A stretch of 64,000 nt of DNA from Paraburkholderia unamae (GCF_003268775.1 NZ_QLSU01000012.1:1-64000); one strand, 5' to 3'. Positions 8,146 to 17,643 are shown, counted from the first letter of the stretch. The notes: generated from the sequence alone by a model not told the origin. Translations and numbers: made by a program.

Positions 8146-9330
8146 ATGAATTTTTCCGAGTACCCGATCGAGTCGCTGATGTACATCACCAACCGGCCCG
8201 AAATCGTTTTCACGCATGGCAAGGGGTCGTGGCTCTACGACAACGAAGGCAAGCGCTACCTGGACTTCATCCAGGGCTGGGCCGTCAACAGCCTCGGGCA
8301 CTGCAACGAAGGCATGATCGAAGCGATGGAAAAGCAGGCGCGCCTGCTCATCAACCCGTCGCCGGCCTTCTACAACGAGCCGATGGCCAAGCTCGCCGGC
8401 CTGCTCACCGAGCATAGCTGCTTCGACAAGGTGTTCTTCGCCAACAGCGGCGCCGAAGCCAACGAAGGCGCGATCAAGCTCGCGCGCAAGTGGGGCAAGA
8501 AGCATCGCGACGGCGCCTACGAGATCATCACGTTCGACCACAGCTTCCACGGCCGCACGATCGCGACGATGTCCGCGAGCGGCAAGCCGGGCTGGGACAC
8601 GATCTACGCGCCGCAAGTGCCGGGCTTCCCGAAGGCCGACCTGAACGACATCGCCTCGGTCGAGAAGCTCATCGGCGCGAAGACCGTCGCCGTGATGCTC
8701 GAGCCGATCCAGGGCGAAGGCGGCGTGATTCCCGCCACGCGTGAATTCATGCAGCAACTGCGCGCGCTCACGCAAAAGCACGGCATCCTGCTGATCGTCG
8801 ACGAAGTGCAGAGCGGCTGCGGCCGTGCGGGCACCCTCTTCGCCTACGAACTCTCGGGCGTCGAGCCGGACATCATGACGCTCGGCAAGGGCATCGGCGG
8901 CGGTGTGCCGCTCGCGGCGCTGCTCGCGAAGAAGGAAATCGCCGTGTTCGAAGCGGGCGACCAGGGTGGCACGTACAACGGCAATCCGCTGATGACGGCC
9001 GCGGGCTACTCGGTGATCTCGCAACTGGTGGCGCCGGGCTTCCTCGAAGGCGTGCGTGCGCGCGGCGAGTATCTGCGCGACAAGCTGCTCGAGCTTTCGG
9101 CAGAGCGCGGCTTCCAGGGCGAACGCGGTGAAGGTCTGCTGCGCGCGCTGCTGCTCGGCAAGGACATCGGTCCGGAGATCGTCGAAAAGGCGCGCCTCAT
9201 GCAGCCCGACGGCCTGCTGCTCAACGCCGCGCGTCCGAACCTGCTGCGCTTCATGCCTGCGCTGAACGTGACGACGGAAGAAATCGACCAGATGATGGCG
9301 ATGCTGCGCACGATCCTCGACTCGCTGTAA
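8146..9330 (+). CDS. argD: acetylornithine aminotransferase ArgD (class III aminotransferase)
   Basis: A PLP enzyme of 394 residues, the usual length for ArgD. It interconverts N-acetylglutamate semialdehyde and N2-acetylornithine in arginine synthesis. Visible signatures are the FFANSGAEANEGAIKLAR phosphate-binding region (about 97-114), SFHGRT near 133, IVDEVQSGCGRAG with the PLP-pairing Asp at about 219, and the Schiff-base lysine K248 in MTLGKGIGGG. Close relatives accept succinylornithine, GABA or ornithine, so the exact substrate rests partly on the arginine leader upstream. The start at 8146 gives the normal N terminus. The 5' leader carries an Arg-codon attenuator; a GNAT gene follows after 18 bases. 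Confidence 0.85.
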   Translation: MNFSEYPIESLMYITNRPEIVFTHGKGSWLYDNEGKRYLDFIQGWAVNSLGHCNEGMIEAMEKQARLLINPSPAFYNEPMAKLAGLLTEHSCFDKVFFANSGAEANEGAIKLARKWGKKHRDGAYEIITFDHSFHGRTIATMSASGKPGWDTIYAPQVPGFPKADLNDIASVEKLIGAKTVAVMLEPIQGEGGVIPATREFMQQLRALTQKHGILLIVDEVQSGCGRAGTLFAYELSGVEPDIMTLGKGIGGGVPLAALLAKKEIAVFEAGDQGGTYNGNPLMTAAGYSVISQLVAPGFLEGVRARGEYLRDKLLELSAERGFQGERGEGLLRALLLGKDIGPEIVEKARLMQPDGLLLNAARPNLLRFMPALNVTTEEIDQMMAMLRTILDSL

Positions 9331-9348
9331 TCGAGCGGAGCACGAGCG

Positions 9349-9819
9349 ATGTCCGTCACGATCCGCGTGTTTGCCGAAACCGATACCGAAGCGGTGCTCG
9401 CGCTCTGGCGCGAGGCGTTTCCCGAGTACAACGACGCGAGCCGGCCGCACCGCAATCCACGGCTGTCGATCGCGAACAAGCTCGGCACGCAGCCGGAGCT
9501 GTTCTTCGTCGCGATTCGCAACGACGGCGACGTTGAGGGCGCGATCGTCGGCACGGCGATGGCGGGTTACGACGGGCATCGCGGCTGGCTCTATTCGGTC
9601 GCCGTGGCGCCGCAGGCGCGGCGCCTCGGTCTCGGCACGCGGCTCGTGCGCCATGCGGAAAGCGCACTCGCCGCGATGGGCTGCCTGAAGCTCAACCTCC
9701 AGGTGCTCACCGACAAGGCCGAGGTGCTCGCGTTCTACGAGCGGCTCGGCTATCGCGCCGATGCCGTCGTGAGTCTCGGCAAGCGTCTTGCCGTGCAGGA
9801 GTCCGAAGCGGTTGTCTGA
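9349..9819 (+). CDS. GNAT-family N-acetyltransferase (YpeA-like)
   Basis: A 156-residue acetyl-CoA-dependent acyltransferase. The acetyl-CoA binding segment is VAPQARRLGLGTRLVRHAE (about residues 86-104), followed by KLNLQVLTDKAEVLAFYERLGY, the typical motif B region of YpeA/RimI-like proteins. The substrate is not predictable. It starts 18 bases after argD and is probably cotranscribed with it, ending at a bidirectional terminator shared with livF. Confidence 0.8.
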   Translation: MSVTIRVFAETDTEAVLALWREAFPEYNDASRPHRNPRLSIANKLGTQPELFFVAIRNDGDVEGAIVGTAMAGYDGHRGWLYSVAVAPQARRLGLGTRLVRHAESALAAMGCLKLNLQVLTDKAEVLAFYERLGYRADAVVSLGKRLAVQESEAVV

Positions 9820-9842
9820 GCCCGATTGGTCGATGCCATAAA

Positions 9843-9880
9843 AAAAGCCGCATGGGTTTCGCACCCATGCGGCTTTTGTT
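9843..9880. terminator. bidirectional terminator between the GNAT gene and livF
   Basis: A perfect 15-bp stem, AAAAGCCGCATGGGT (9843-9857) and its complement (9863-9877), with a TTCGC loop. A-run and T-run flanks make it functional on both strands. Confidence 0.9.
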
Positions 9881-9913
9881 TTCAGGCGGTCGCGAGGACC
9901 GCCATGTCATGCC

Positions 9914-10629
<716 letters not shown>

Positions 10630-10630
<1 letters not shown>

Positions 10631-11406
10631 CAGTGAACCCCCGCACCCAGATACGCCTCGATCACCTTCGGGTCCTTCTGCACGTCATGCGGCAGACCCT
10701 CTGCGATCACCTTGCCATAGTCGAGCACTGTCATCCGGTTGCACAGGCCCATCACCAGTTTCACGTCGTGCTCGATCAGCAGGATGGTCTTGCCATCGGC
10801 GCGGATCTTGTCGAGCAGGCGCGTGAGTTCGACCTTCTCGGTCGCGTTCATGCCCGCCGCCGGCTCGTCGAGCGCGAGCAGCTTCGGGTCGGTCGCGAGC
10901 GCGCGCGCAATTTCCAGACGGCGCTGGTGGCCGTATGAAAGATTGCGCGACGTGTAGTCCGCGTACTGCGCGATGCCCACGTATTCGAGCAGTTCGAGCG
11001 CGCGCTCCTTGATCTCGCGCTCTTCCTGACGCTCCGAAGGCGTCTGGAACACGGCGCCGAGCAGACCGTGCTTCGTGCGCACGTGACGGCCCACCATCAC
11101 GTTTTCGAGCGCGGTCATGCCGCCGAACAGGCGAATGTTCTGGAACGTGCGGGCAATGCCCGCCTTCGCGACCTGGTAGACGGCGGTGGGCGTATACGCG
11201 TCGCCGTCGAGCTTGAATTCGCCGGAGTCCGGCGTGTAGAGGCCGGTGATCACGTTGAAGAACGTGGTCTTGCCTGCGCCGTTCGGGCCGATCAGGCCGT
11301 AAATCGTGCCTTCCTCGATTTGCAGGCCGACATCGGACAGCGCCTGAAGGCCGCCGAAGCGTTTGTTCACGCCCTTCACGGACAGGCGGATAGGTTTGTT
11401 GCTCAT
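10630..11406 (-). CDS. livG: branched-chain amino acid ABC transporter ATP-binding protein LivG
   Basis: A 258-residue ATPase partner of LivF. Walker A is GPNGAGKTT (about 38-46), the signature is LSYGHQRR and Walker B is LLALDEPAAGMN. The TFQNIRLFGGMTALENVMVGRH segment is characteristic of LivG. GGGGGAG lies 8 bases upstream of the ATG. It sits 15 bases after livM and overlaps livF by one base. Confidence 0.93.
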
Positions 11407-11421
11407 CTTCTGTTCTCCCCC

Positions 11422-12591
11422 TTAGGCGCGAATCGGCTTCTTGCTGGCGCGCTTGGCAATCTTCGCGATCTTGTCTTCGTGCTTCGCCGCGGGCCACAGG
11501 CCTTCCGAGCGATACAGCATGATCACGACCATGGCGAGGCCGTAGAGCAACTGGCGAATGACTTCCGTATCGACGATTTCATGACCGAACAGCGCGTGCT
11601 GGAGCGGGCCCATCGTCGAGCGCAGGAACTCGGGGAAAATGGCGAGCAGCACGGCGCCGAGAATCACGCCCGGAATGTGGCCCATGCCGCCCAGCACCAC
11701 GCAGGCGAGCACGACGACCGATTCCCAGAACGTGAACGACTCCGGCGACACGAAGCCCTGGAACGCACCGAACATCGCACCCGAAAGACCGCCGAACGAC
11801 GCGCCCATCGCAAATGCGAGCAGCTTGACGTTACGGGTGTTGATGCCCATCGCCTTGGCGGCGATTTCGTCTTCGCGGATCGCGGCCCATGCACGGCCGA
11901 TACGCGAGTGCTGCAAGCGCGTACAGACCCAGATCACGAGCAGCGCGCAGATCACGAACACGTAGTAATACATGTAGACCGACGTGAACGTGAAGCCGAA
12001 CACCTCGTGCGGCTGCGCGAGATTGAAGCCCGCGACGTGCAGCGGCGCGACGCCGGTGATGCCCTGCGGCCCGTTGGTGATGTTCACCGGACGGTCGAGG
12101 TTGTTCATGAAGATACGAACGATTTCCCCGAAGCCCAGCGTCACGATCGCGAGGTAGTCGCCGCGCAGACGCAGTGTCGGCGCGCCGAGCAGGATACCGG
12201 CGAGCGCCGCGAGCGCCATCGCGCACGGCACCACGATCCAGTACGGCGTATGCAGGCCGCCCGGGAACATGCTGGCGATCCACGCGAACTGCGTGGTGAG
12301 GTGCGGCGAAGTCAGCAGCGCGGCCGTGTAGGCGCCCACCGCGTAGAACGCGATATAGCCCAGGTCCAGCAGGCCGGCGAAGCCCACCACCACGTTCAGG
12401 CCCAGCGCGAGCATCACGTACAGCATCGCGAAGTCGAGCACGCGCACCCAGTAGTTGCCGCCCGCGGCGCCGACCACGAAAGGCAGCGCGGCCACGACGA
12501 TCGCGGTCACGACGCCAACCGCGAGGGTCTTCGTCGTGTTCTTTTCGGGGATGAGCGTCGTCGACGGCTCGATCGGTTGAATTGAAGTCAT
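11422..12591 (-). CDS. livM: branched-chain amino acid ABC transporter permease LivM
   Basis: A 389-residue inner-membrane permease with about ten hydrophobic helices. LNVVVGFAGLLDLGYIAFYAVGAYTAALL and the EAA-like loop around GRAWAAIREDEIAAKAMGINTRNVKLLAFA identify the LivM/UrtC family. The N-terminal ~35 residues precede the first helix and the C terminus ends in a basic Lys/Arg-rich tail. It lies 16 bases downstream of livH in the same operon. Confidence 0.92.
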   Translation of the reverse strand: MTSIQPIEPSTTLIPEKNTTKTLAVGVVTAIVVAALPFVVGAAGGNYWVRVLDFAMLYVMLALGLNVVVGFAGLLDLGYIAFYAVGAYTAALLTSPHLTTQFAWIASMFPGGLHTPYWIVVPCAMALAALAGILLGAPTLRLRGDYLAIVTLGFGEIVRIFMNNLDRPVNITNGPQGITGVAPLHVAGFNLAQPHEVFGFTFTSVYMYYYVFVICALLVIWVCTRLQHSRIGRAWAAIREDEIAAKAMGINTRNVKLLAFAMGASFGGLSGAMFGAFQGFVSPESFTFWESVVVLACVVLGGMGHIPGVILGAVLLAIFPEFLRSTMGPLQHALFGHEIVDTEVIRQLLYGLAMVVIMLYRSEGLWPAAKHEDKIAKIAKRASKKPIRA

Positions 12592-12607
12592 GTTGTGCTA
12601 CTCCCTC

Positions 12608-13558
12608 TTATGCGCGGTCCGCGACACGTTCGCCCAGCAGCCCCGACGGACGGAACACGAGCACGACGATCAGCACGATGAATGCGAAGACGTCCTGATA
12701 GTTACTGCCGAACACCCCGCCGGTGAGGTTGCCGATATAGCCCGCGCCGAGCTGCTCGATCAGACCTAGCACCACGCCGCCGACCATCGCGCCGCCGAGG
12801 TTGCCGATACCGCCTAGCACCGCCGCGGTGAACGCCTTCATGCCGGGGATGAAACCCATGTAGAAGTGCGCGTTGCCGTATTCCGAGGCGATCATCACGC
12901 CGGCGAGCGCGGCGAGCGCGGAGCCGATCATGAAGGTGGCCGAGATCACGAAGTTCGGGTTCACGCCCATCAGGCTCGCGTTGGCCGGGTTTTCGGCGAT
13001 GGCGCGCATCGCGCGGCCGAGCTTCGTGCGGTGCACGAGGAGCAGGAGGCCCGCCATCACGAGGAACGCGACGACGATGATGACGATTTCCGTCGGCGAG
13101 ATCACGGCGCCCACGCCGGTATCACTCGGCTTGATGACGTTGATCGGATCGGTCGAGATGAGCTGCGGGAACGCGAGCGGATTGCGGCCCCAGATGATCA
13201 TCGCGAGCGTCTGAAGCAGGATCGACACGCCGATCGCGGTGATCAGCGGCGCGAGACGCGGCGCGCGGCGCAGCGGCCGGTACGCGACTCGTTCGATAGT
13301 GTACCCGACGAACGCGCAAACAACCGCCGCCACCACAAGCGCAATGCACAGCGTGGGGATGTTCCCGAGACCAGGGAAATGATTCTGGATCACGTTGATC
13401 GCGGAGAGCGCGACCATGGCGCCCACCATGAGCACGTCGCCGTGCGCGAAGTTGATGATGCCCAGAATCCCGTACACCATGGTGTAGCCCAGTGCAATGA
13501 TGGCGTAGATGCTGCCAAGCACCAGCCCATTCAGGATCTGCTGGATGAAAATATCCAT
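12608..13558 (-). CDS. livH: branched-chain amino acid ABC transporter permease LivH
   Basis: A 316-residue membrane permease, first gene of livHMGF. The N terminus (QQILNGLVLGSIYAIIALGYTMVYGIL.IINFAHGD) and GRAMRAIAENPANASLMGVNPN loop are family hallmarks. AAGGAG is 7 bases before the ATG. No livK/livJ periplasmic binding protein gene is near; upstream lies a terminator and an unrelated small gene, so the binding protein must be encoded elsewhere or shared. Confidence 0.93.
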   Translation of the reverse strand: MDIFIQQILNGLVLGSIYAIIALGYTMVYGILGIINFAHGDVLMVGAMVALSAINVIQNHFPGLGNIPTLCIALVVAAVVCAFVGYTIERVAYRPLRRAPRLAPLITAIGVSILLQTLAMIIWGRNPLAFPQLISTDPINVIKPSDTGVGAVISPTEIVIIVVAFLVMAGLLLLVHRTKLGRAMRAIAENPANASLMGVNPNFVISATFMIGSALAALAGVMIASEYGNAHFYMGFIPGMKAFTAAVLGGIGNLGGAMVGGVVLGLIEQLGAGYIGNLTGGVFGSNYQDVFAFIVLIVVLVFRPSGLLGERVADRA

Positions 13559-13734
13559 TTAACGCTCCTTAGCCCGTGCAACCGGATTCGCGCTCGTCAT
13601 CGGCCGGTGGGCGATGTTTTACGGAACCGCAACGACACTTTCGGGTATTGAAGTAAAAACCGGTAACGGTTGGCCACCCCGGTTCGCGTTGCCGCTGTGT
13701 TGCAGCGGCAGGCTCGCCAGAAGCGGATGCAAAA

Positions 13735-13765
13735 ACGGCACCGTCGGATGGTTCGGTGCCGTCGG
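13735..13765 (-). terminator. terminator of the 100-aa ORF, upstream of livH
   Basis: A perfect 9-bp stem, ACGGCACCG (13735-13743) with CGGTGCCGT (13754-13762). On the minus strand it is followed by a run of T and lies a few bases past the stop at 13772. It separates this transcript from livHMGF. Confidence 0.75.
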
Positions 13766-13771
13766 GTTCAA

Positions 13772-14074
13772 TCAACTACGCGTCACGTTCGCAGTGACGG
13801 ATTCGCGGCAGACCTCGCGGCCGACAATCGTGAATGCGTCAAACGTCATGACTCCCTCTCCTGAGCCGCTCTTGCGCTCCGTGATCTCGCCGGCGAGACC
13901 CGTCACGCCGCTGCGGCGAACCGGCACAACAACACCGGTGCATGCAAAAGCAATCTGCATGCCAGGATTGATCGATGTTGCACTCATACCCGCCTCGACA
14001 CCGCCGTCGGGCCACGCATCGCGCGGCGCAACCGCAGCCGCCGAAGGCGCGGCAAAAGCAAACTCGAGTTGCAT
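13772..14074 (-). CDS. hypothetical protein, 100 aa
   Basis: Unrecognised 100-residue protein, Ala/Val/Gly/Thr-rich, with no signal peptide or clear membrane helix. Support comes from an AGGAG site about 8 bases before the ATG and from the intrinsic terminator directly after the stop codon. It shares its strand with livHMGF but is separated from it by that terminator. Its codons are less GC-rich at third positions than the neighbouring genes, so it may be a lineage-specific gene. Confidence 0.5.
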   Translation of the reverse strand: MQLEFAFAAPSAAAVAPRDAWPDGGVEAGMSATSINPGMQIAFACTGVVVPVRRSGVTGLAGEITERKSGSGEGVMTFDAFTIVGREVCRESVTANVTRS

Positions 14075-14580
14075 TAATCAGGTCTCCTGCGCCTTCCGAA
14101 ATGCTTGCCTGACGGCCTTATCAGAGAGATTCAGCCCCCAGAACGCGCGCATTGTAACGCCAATTATGCGACGGGCAATATTGTTGAACCGGCAGGGTTT
14201 TCCTGCATTGCAACCACAATTCAGGATATCGGCCGCAATGAGGTTGCACCTTAGGTTGCGCCGTATTTTCGTGCATCAGTTGCACCAAAAATCGGCGCGG
14301 TTCGCATCATGTGTTGCAGGCTGTGACCGCAATGCCTTGTCGGGCGGGCTTCGGGTCAAAAAGAGGATATTTAAGGGGTGACATAAAAATCACGCCCTGA
14401 CGTGGTGCGCTGTCGCTGGAAACGCTTCAACGAGATGAAAAATTTGGGGTCACACCACGTGATTTGATGTCGCACTCTAGCGAAAACACTAATAAGAACA
14501 CCGGGTCGGCGGGCGGTTAACCCGCATTTTCCTTTAATGTGGCCCTTATTTTAATCGCGCAGCATACGCGACAGGCATAA
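14075..14580. other. gene-poor AT-rich stretch with imperfect inverted repeat
   Basis: No credible gene. Between 14380 and 14471 an imperfect inverted repeat is formed by gacataaaaatcacg...acgtggtg (14380-14407) and caccacgtgatttgatgtc (14453-14471), with a 45-base centre. The stretch is visibly richer in A/T than its surroundings and could hold the promoter of the 100-aa gene or the remnant of a small mobile element. Confidence 0.4.
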
Positions 14581-14607
14581 AAAAACGCGCCCATTGGGCG
14601 CGTTTTT
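14581..14607. terminator. terminator of ispH
   Basis: Stem AAAAACGCGCCCA/TGGGCGCGTTTTT with almost no loop beyond the central bases, flanked by A- and T-runs, 26 bases past the ispH stop codon. Confidence 0.85.
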
Positions 14608-14632
14608 CGCAGACATGCGACCGGCGTGGATG

Positions 14633-15604
14633 TCAGGCCGGCTGACCCAGCCCTCGCGGCAGCGGGAACGCAATGTTCTCCTCGATGCCTTCGAGCGCGC
14701 GCACGTTGCGCGCACCGAGTTCGTGCAGACGGCGAATGATCTCCTGCGCGAGCGCTTCGGGCGCCGACGCCCCGGCCGTGAGGCCGATGCGGCGCTTGCC
14801 CTCGAGCCAGCGCGGGTCGATCTGCTCGGGCGCGTCCACCATATAGGCGGGAATGCCGCGCTTCTCGGCCACTTCGCGCAGCCGGTTCGAGTTGGAACTG
14901 TTCGGGCTGCCCACCACGATCACGATGTCGCACTGCGGGGCCATGAACTTCACGGCGTCCTGGCGATTCTGCGTGGCGTAGCAGATGTCCTGCTTCTTCG
15001 GCTCGCGAATGCCGGGAAAGCGCGCCTTGAGCGCGGTGATGATCTCGGCCGCGTCATCCACCGACAGCGTGGTTTGCGTGACGAACGCCACGCGCTGCGG
15101 ATCGCGCAGCTTGAGGGCCTCGACGTCGGCGATGTCTTCGACGAGGTACATGCCCTCGGCCGCCTGCCCCATCGTGCCTTCCACTTCCGGATGGCCCTTG
15201 TGCCCGATCATGACGATATCGAGCCCTTCATCGCGCATCTTCGCGACTTCCACGTGCACCTTGGTCACAAGCGGACAGGTCGCGTCATACACGCGCAGGC
15301 CGCGCGACTCGGCGTCGGCGCGCACCGACTTGGAGACGCCGTGCGCGCTGAAGATCACCGTGTTGCCGGACGGCACTTCATCGAGCTGCTCGATGAAGAT
15401 CGCCCCTTTCTTGCGCAGATCTTCGACGACATAAGCATTGTGGACGATCTCGTGCCGCACGTAGATCGGTGCGCCGTGAAGCTGGATGGCGCGCTCGACG
15501 ATCTCGATGGCCCGATCGACGCCGGCGCAGAAACCGCGCGGCTGGGCGAGCAGGATTTCCGCTTCGGCCAGGTCGGCAATGGGGGACGTGTCCGTGATGG
15601 TCAT
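14633..15604 (-). CDS. ispH: 4-hydroxy-3-methylbut-2-enyl diphosphate reductase IspH (LytB)
   Basis: The final enzyme of the MEP isoprenoid pathway: it reduces HMBPP to IPP and DMAPP using a [4Fe-4S] cluster. It has 323 residues. Cluster cysteines are visible in QPRGFCAGVDRAI (about residue 22-34), DATCPLVTKVH and KQDICYATQNRQ. GHKGHPEVEGTMGQ and the diphosphate-binding SPNSSNSNRLREVA match the family. It starts 5 bases after fkpB on the same strand; the fkpB-ispH pair is common in proteobacteria. A strong terminator follows. Confidence 0.95.
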   Translation of the reverse strand: MTITDTSPIADLAEAEILLAQPRGFCAGVDRAIEIVERAIQLHGAPIYVRHEIVHNAYVVEDLRKKGAIFIEQLDEVPSGNTVIFSAHGVSKSVRADAESRGLRVYDATCPLVTKVHVEVAKMRDEGLDIVMIGHKGHPEVEGTMGQAAEGMYLVEDIADVEALKLRDPQRVAFVTQTTLSVDDAAEIITALKARFPGIREPKKQDICYATQNRQDAVKFMAPQCDIVIVVGSPNSSNSNRLREVAEKRGIPAYMVDAPEQIDPRWLEGKRRIGLTAGASAPEALAQEIIRRLHELGARNVRALEGIEENIAFPLPRGLGQPA

Positions 15605-15609
15605 GGGCT

Positions 15610-16065
15610 TTAGAGGATTCCGATGATTTGCACTTCGAACGCAACCGCCTGGCCGGCGAGCGGATGGTTGAAATCGAACAGCGCGGAAGTCTCGTTGACT
15701 TCCTTGAGCACGCCGGCGTAGCGGCCGCCGTCGGGCGCATTGAACTCGATCAGGTCACCCGGGTTGAACTCCTCGCCGATCATGCCGTTGTCACGCAGGG
15801 TCTTGAGCGAGACGCGCTGGATCAGGTCGGGGTTGCGCTGGCCGAAGGCCACGCCCGGTTCTAGCTGAAAGGTCGAGTGGTGGCCCACCTTCAGGCCCTG
15901 CAAAATGTCTTCCAGCGGCGGCGCAAGCTGGCCGGCGCCCATCAGGAGGGTGGCGGGACGGTCGACAAAGGTATTGACGATTTCGGTGCCATCGGCAAGC
16001 GAAAGCCGGTAGTGCAGCGTCACGTGGGAACCGGGTTTCACTTCGGAGATGTCGATGATGCTCAT
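15610..16065 (-). CDS. fkpB: FKBP-type peptidyl-prolyl isomerase, SlpA/FkpB type
   Basis: A 151-residue cytoplasmic SlyD-like prolyl isomerase/chaperone without SlyD's metal-binding tail. Recognised from VTLHYRLSLADGTEIVNTF, the insert-in-flap region VGHHSTFQLEPGVAFGQRNPDLIQRV, and FNHPLAGQAVAFEVQIIGI at the C terminus. The ATG at 16065 gives the normal N terminus; the frame is open much further upstream but without family-like sequence. It is directly upstream of ispH and probably cotranscribed with it. Confidence 0.9.
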   Translation of the reverse strand: MSIIDISEVKPGSHVTLHYRLSLADGTEIVNTFVDRPATLLMGAGQLAPPLEDILQGLKVGHHSTFQLEPGVAFGQRNPDLIQRVSLKTLRDNGMIGEEFNPGDLIEFNAPDGGRYAGVLKEVNETSALFDFNHPLAGQAVAFEVQIIGIL

Positions 16066-16254
16066 GCGTAACTCTTTTCGTCGGGACGCGCGCTTCGCGC
16101 GTGCGCGCCGCAAGGCGCCGGCCCAGCCTCCGTCGGGTGGCTGGAAAACATCTATTGTAAGCCACTTGGCCGGGGCGGTCTCGGCACGATTGTGCACCGC
16201 CGCCGCCAAAGCACGCCCGCGCGGCGCGCTCCGGCTCGCCCTATGGAGATTGTC

Positions 16255-17085
16255 ATGACGGAACTTGCCTGCATGCCGGCGTCGCCCTATATGGCGACGC
16301 GCCGCGACGTCGCCCGGCCCGCTGCCGGCTGCGCCGAGCGCGGCCCCGGGCGCGATGGGCCGCCCGCGACTACGCTGCGCGAGCCGCCGCTTGCCGTGCT
16401 CGCCAGCGACAGCGAAGCGCCTGCGGCGCGCCCGCGCGACATGCCGCGCGAACGTCTGCGCGCGGCCGGCCCAACCGCGCTTTCCGATGTGGAACTGATC
16501 GCGATCCTGCTGGGCTCGGGATTGCCGGGCTACGACGTCTTCGAGGTCGCCCGCTCGCTGCTCGCGCATTTCGGGTCGCTGCGCGCCATGCTCGACGCGC
16601 AGCGCGAGGAATTCGAGAGTCTGCGCGGCATCGGGCCCGCAAAGGCCTCGGTGTTGCAGGCCGTCACCGAACTTGCGCGGCGCGCGCTCGCCGAGGCGCT
16701 GGACGACAAGCCGCTCGTCGACTCCCCCGGCGCGGTCGAGGACTATTTGCGGCTTTTGATCGGCGGGCGGCCGCACGAGGTGTTCGTGTGCCTATTTCTC
16801 GACGCGCGCCACCGGCTGATCCGCTCGGAGGAAAGCTCGCGCGGCTCGCTCACGCGCATGGCGGTGTATCCTCGGGAAATCGTGCGGCGCGCGCTCATGC
16901 TCAACGCCGCGAGCCTGATCGTCGCGCATAATCATCCTTCGGGCGCGGTGCAGCCCAGCGCGAGTGACCGGCGTCTCACGCGGGTGCTGCGCGAAACGCT
17001 CGCGCTCGTGGAAGTCCAGCTCATCGATCATCTCGTGATCGGCGCGCGCGAAACGTTTTCATTCGCACGCCACGGCTGGAACTGA
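16255..17085 (+). CDS. radC: RadC family JAB/MPN domain protein
   Basis: A 276-residue protein with an N-terminal helix-hairpin-helix region (LSDVELIAILLGSG, LRGIGPAKASVLQAV) and a C-terminal metalloprotease-like JAB1/MPN domain with the zinc motif HNHPSGAVQPSASD and an upstream catalytic Glu in IRSEESSRG. Despite the name a role in DNA repair is not established. The start at 16255 has GGAG 6 bases upstream. The first ~75 residues are low-complexity Ala/Arg/Pro and variable. It is divergent from fkpB and followed by rpmB-rpmG. Confidence 0.9.
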   Translation: MTELACMPASPYMATRRDVARPAAGCAERGPGRDGPPATTLREPPLAVLASDSEAPAARPRDMPRERLRAAGPTALSDVELIAILLGSGLPGYDVFEVARSLLAHFGSLRAMLDAQREEFESLRGIGPAKASVLQAVTELARRALAEALDDKPLVDSPGAVEDYLRLLIGGRPHEVFVCLFLDARHRLIRSEESSRGSLTRMAVYPREIVRRALMLNAASLIVAHNHPSGAVQPSASDRRLTRVLRETLALVEVQLIDHLVIGARETFSFARHGWN

Positions 17086-17195
17086 GCCCGCGGACGGCTT
17101 CGCGGATGGCCTGCCAGACGGTCTGCATAGCGTCCGCGCACCGCTTGCGCCCCCACCCGGGCGCGGCGGCGCACAACAACATCCGCAAATCGTGT

Positions 17196-17225
17196 TTGAT
17201 TTTCCTGGATTTTTTCTGCTAGAAT
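17196..17225 (+). promoter_or_regulatory. predicted promoter of rpmB-rpmG
   Basis: TTGATT (17196-17201) and TAGAAT (17220-17225) with an 18-base AT-rich spacer, 175 bases before rpmB. It leaves an untranslated leader of about 165 bases. Confidence 0.6.
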
Positions 17226-17399
17226 TGCGGTTTGCCTATTTCCAACCCTGTTCCGAAGCCTTTGAGGTCTTCCAGGGGAAATACGGCCTGGGTTCGAGGT
17301 TGTCTCTCATCCATACGTGAGCGCGCTCTTATTCCGGCCATTTCTCGCCTGGGAAACTTAAGCGGCTCTCGAACTCAGAATTTCCGTAGGAGTGCACTC

Positions 17400-17633
17400 A
17401 TGGCACGTGTATGCCAAGTCACTGGGAAAGCGCCGATGAGCGGCAACAACGTTTCCCACGCTAACAACAAGACCAAGCGCCGTTTCCTCCCGAATCTGCA
17501 AAATCGCCGTTTCTGGGTTGAAAGCGAAAACCGTTGGGTGCGTCTGCGCATCTCGAACGCAGGCCTGCGCCTGATCGACAAGAACGGCATCGATTCCGTG
17601 CTCGCAGACCTGCGCGCACGCGGCGAACTGTAA
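17400..17633 (+). CDS. rpmB: 50S ribosomal protein L28
   Basis: A 77-residue ribosomal protein of the large subunit, matching L28 over its whole length: MARVCQVTGKAPMSGNNVSHANN at the start and WVRLRISNAGLRLIDKNGI in the C-terminal half. AGGAG lies 7 bases before the ATG. It is followed 10 bases later by rpmG, the usual pair. Confidence 0.97.
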   Translation: MARVCQVTGKAPMSGNNVSHANNKTKRRFLPNLQNRRFWVESENRWVRLRISNAGLRLIDKNGIDSVLADLRARGEL

Positions 17634-17643
17634 GGAGTAAATC

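Noticed and set aside
13614..14381. 255-codon plus-strand frame upstream of livH
   Set aside because: It has no ribosome binding site or motifs and overlaps a minus-strand gene with a Shine-Dalgarno site and terminator.
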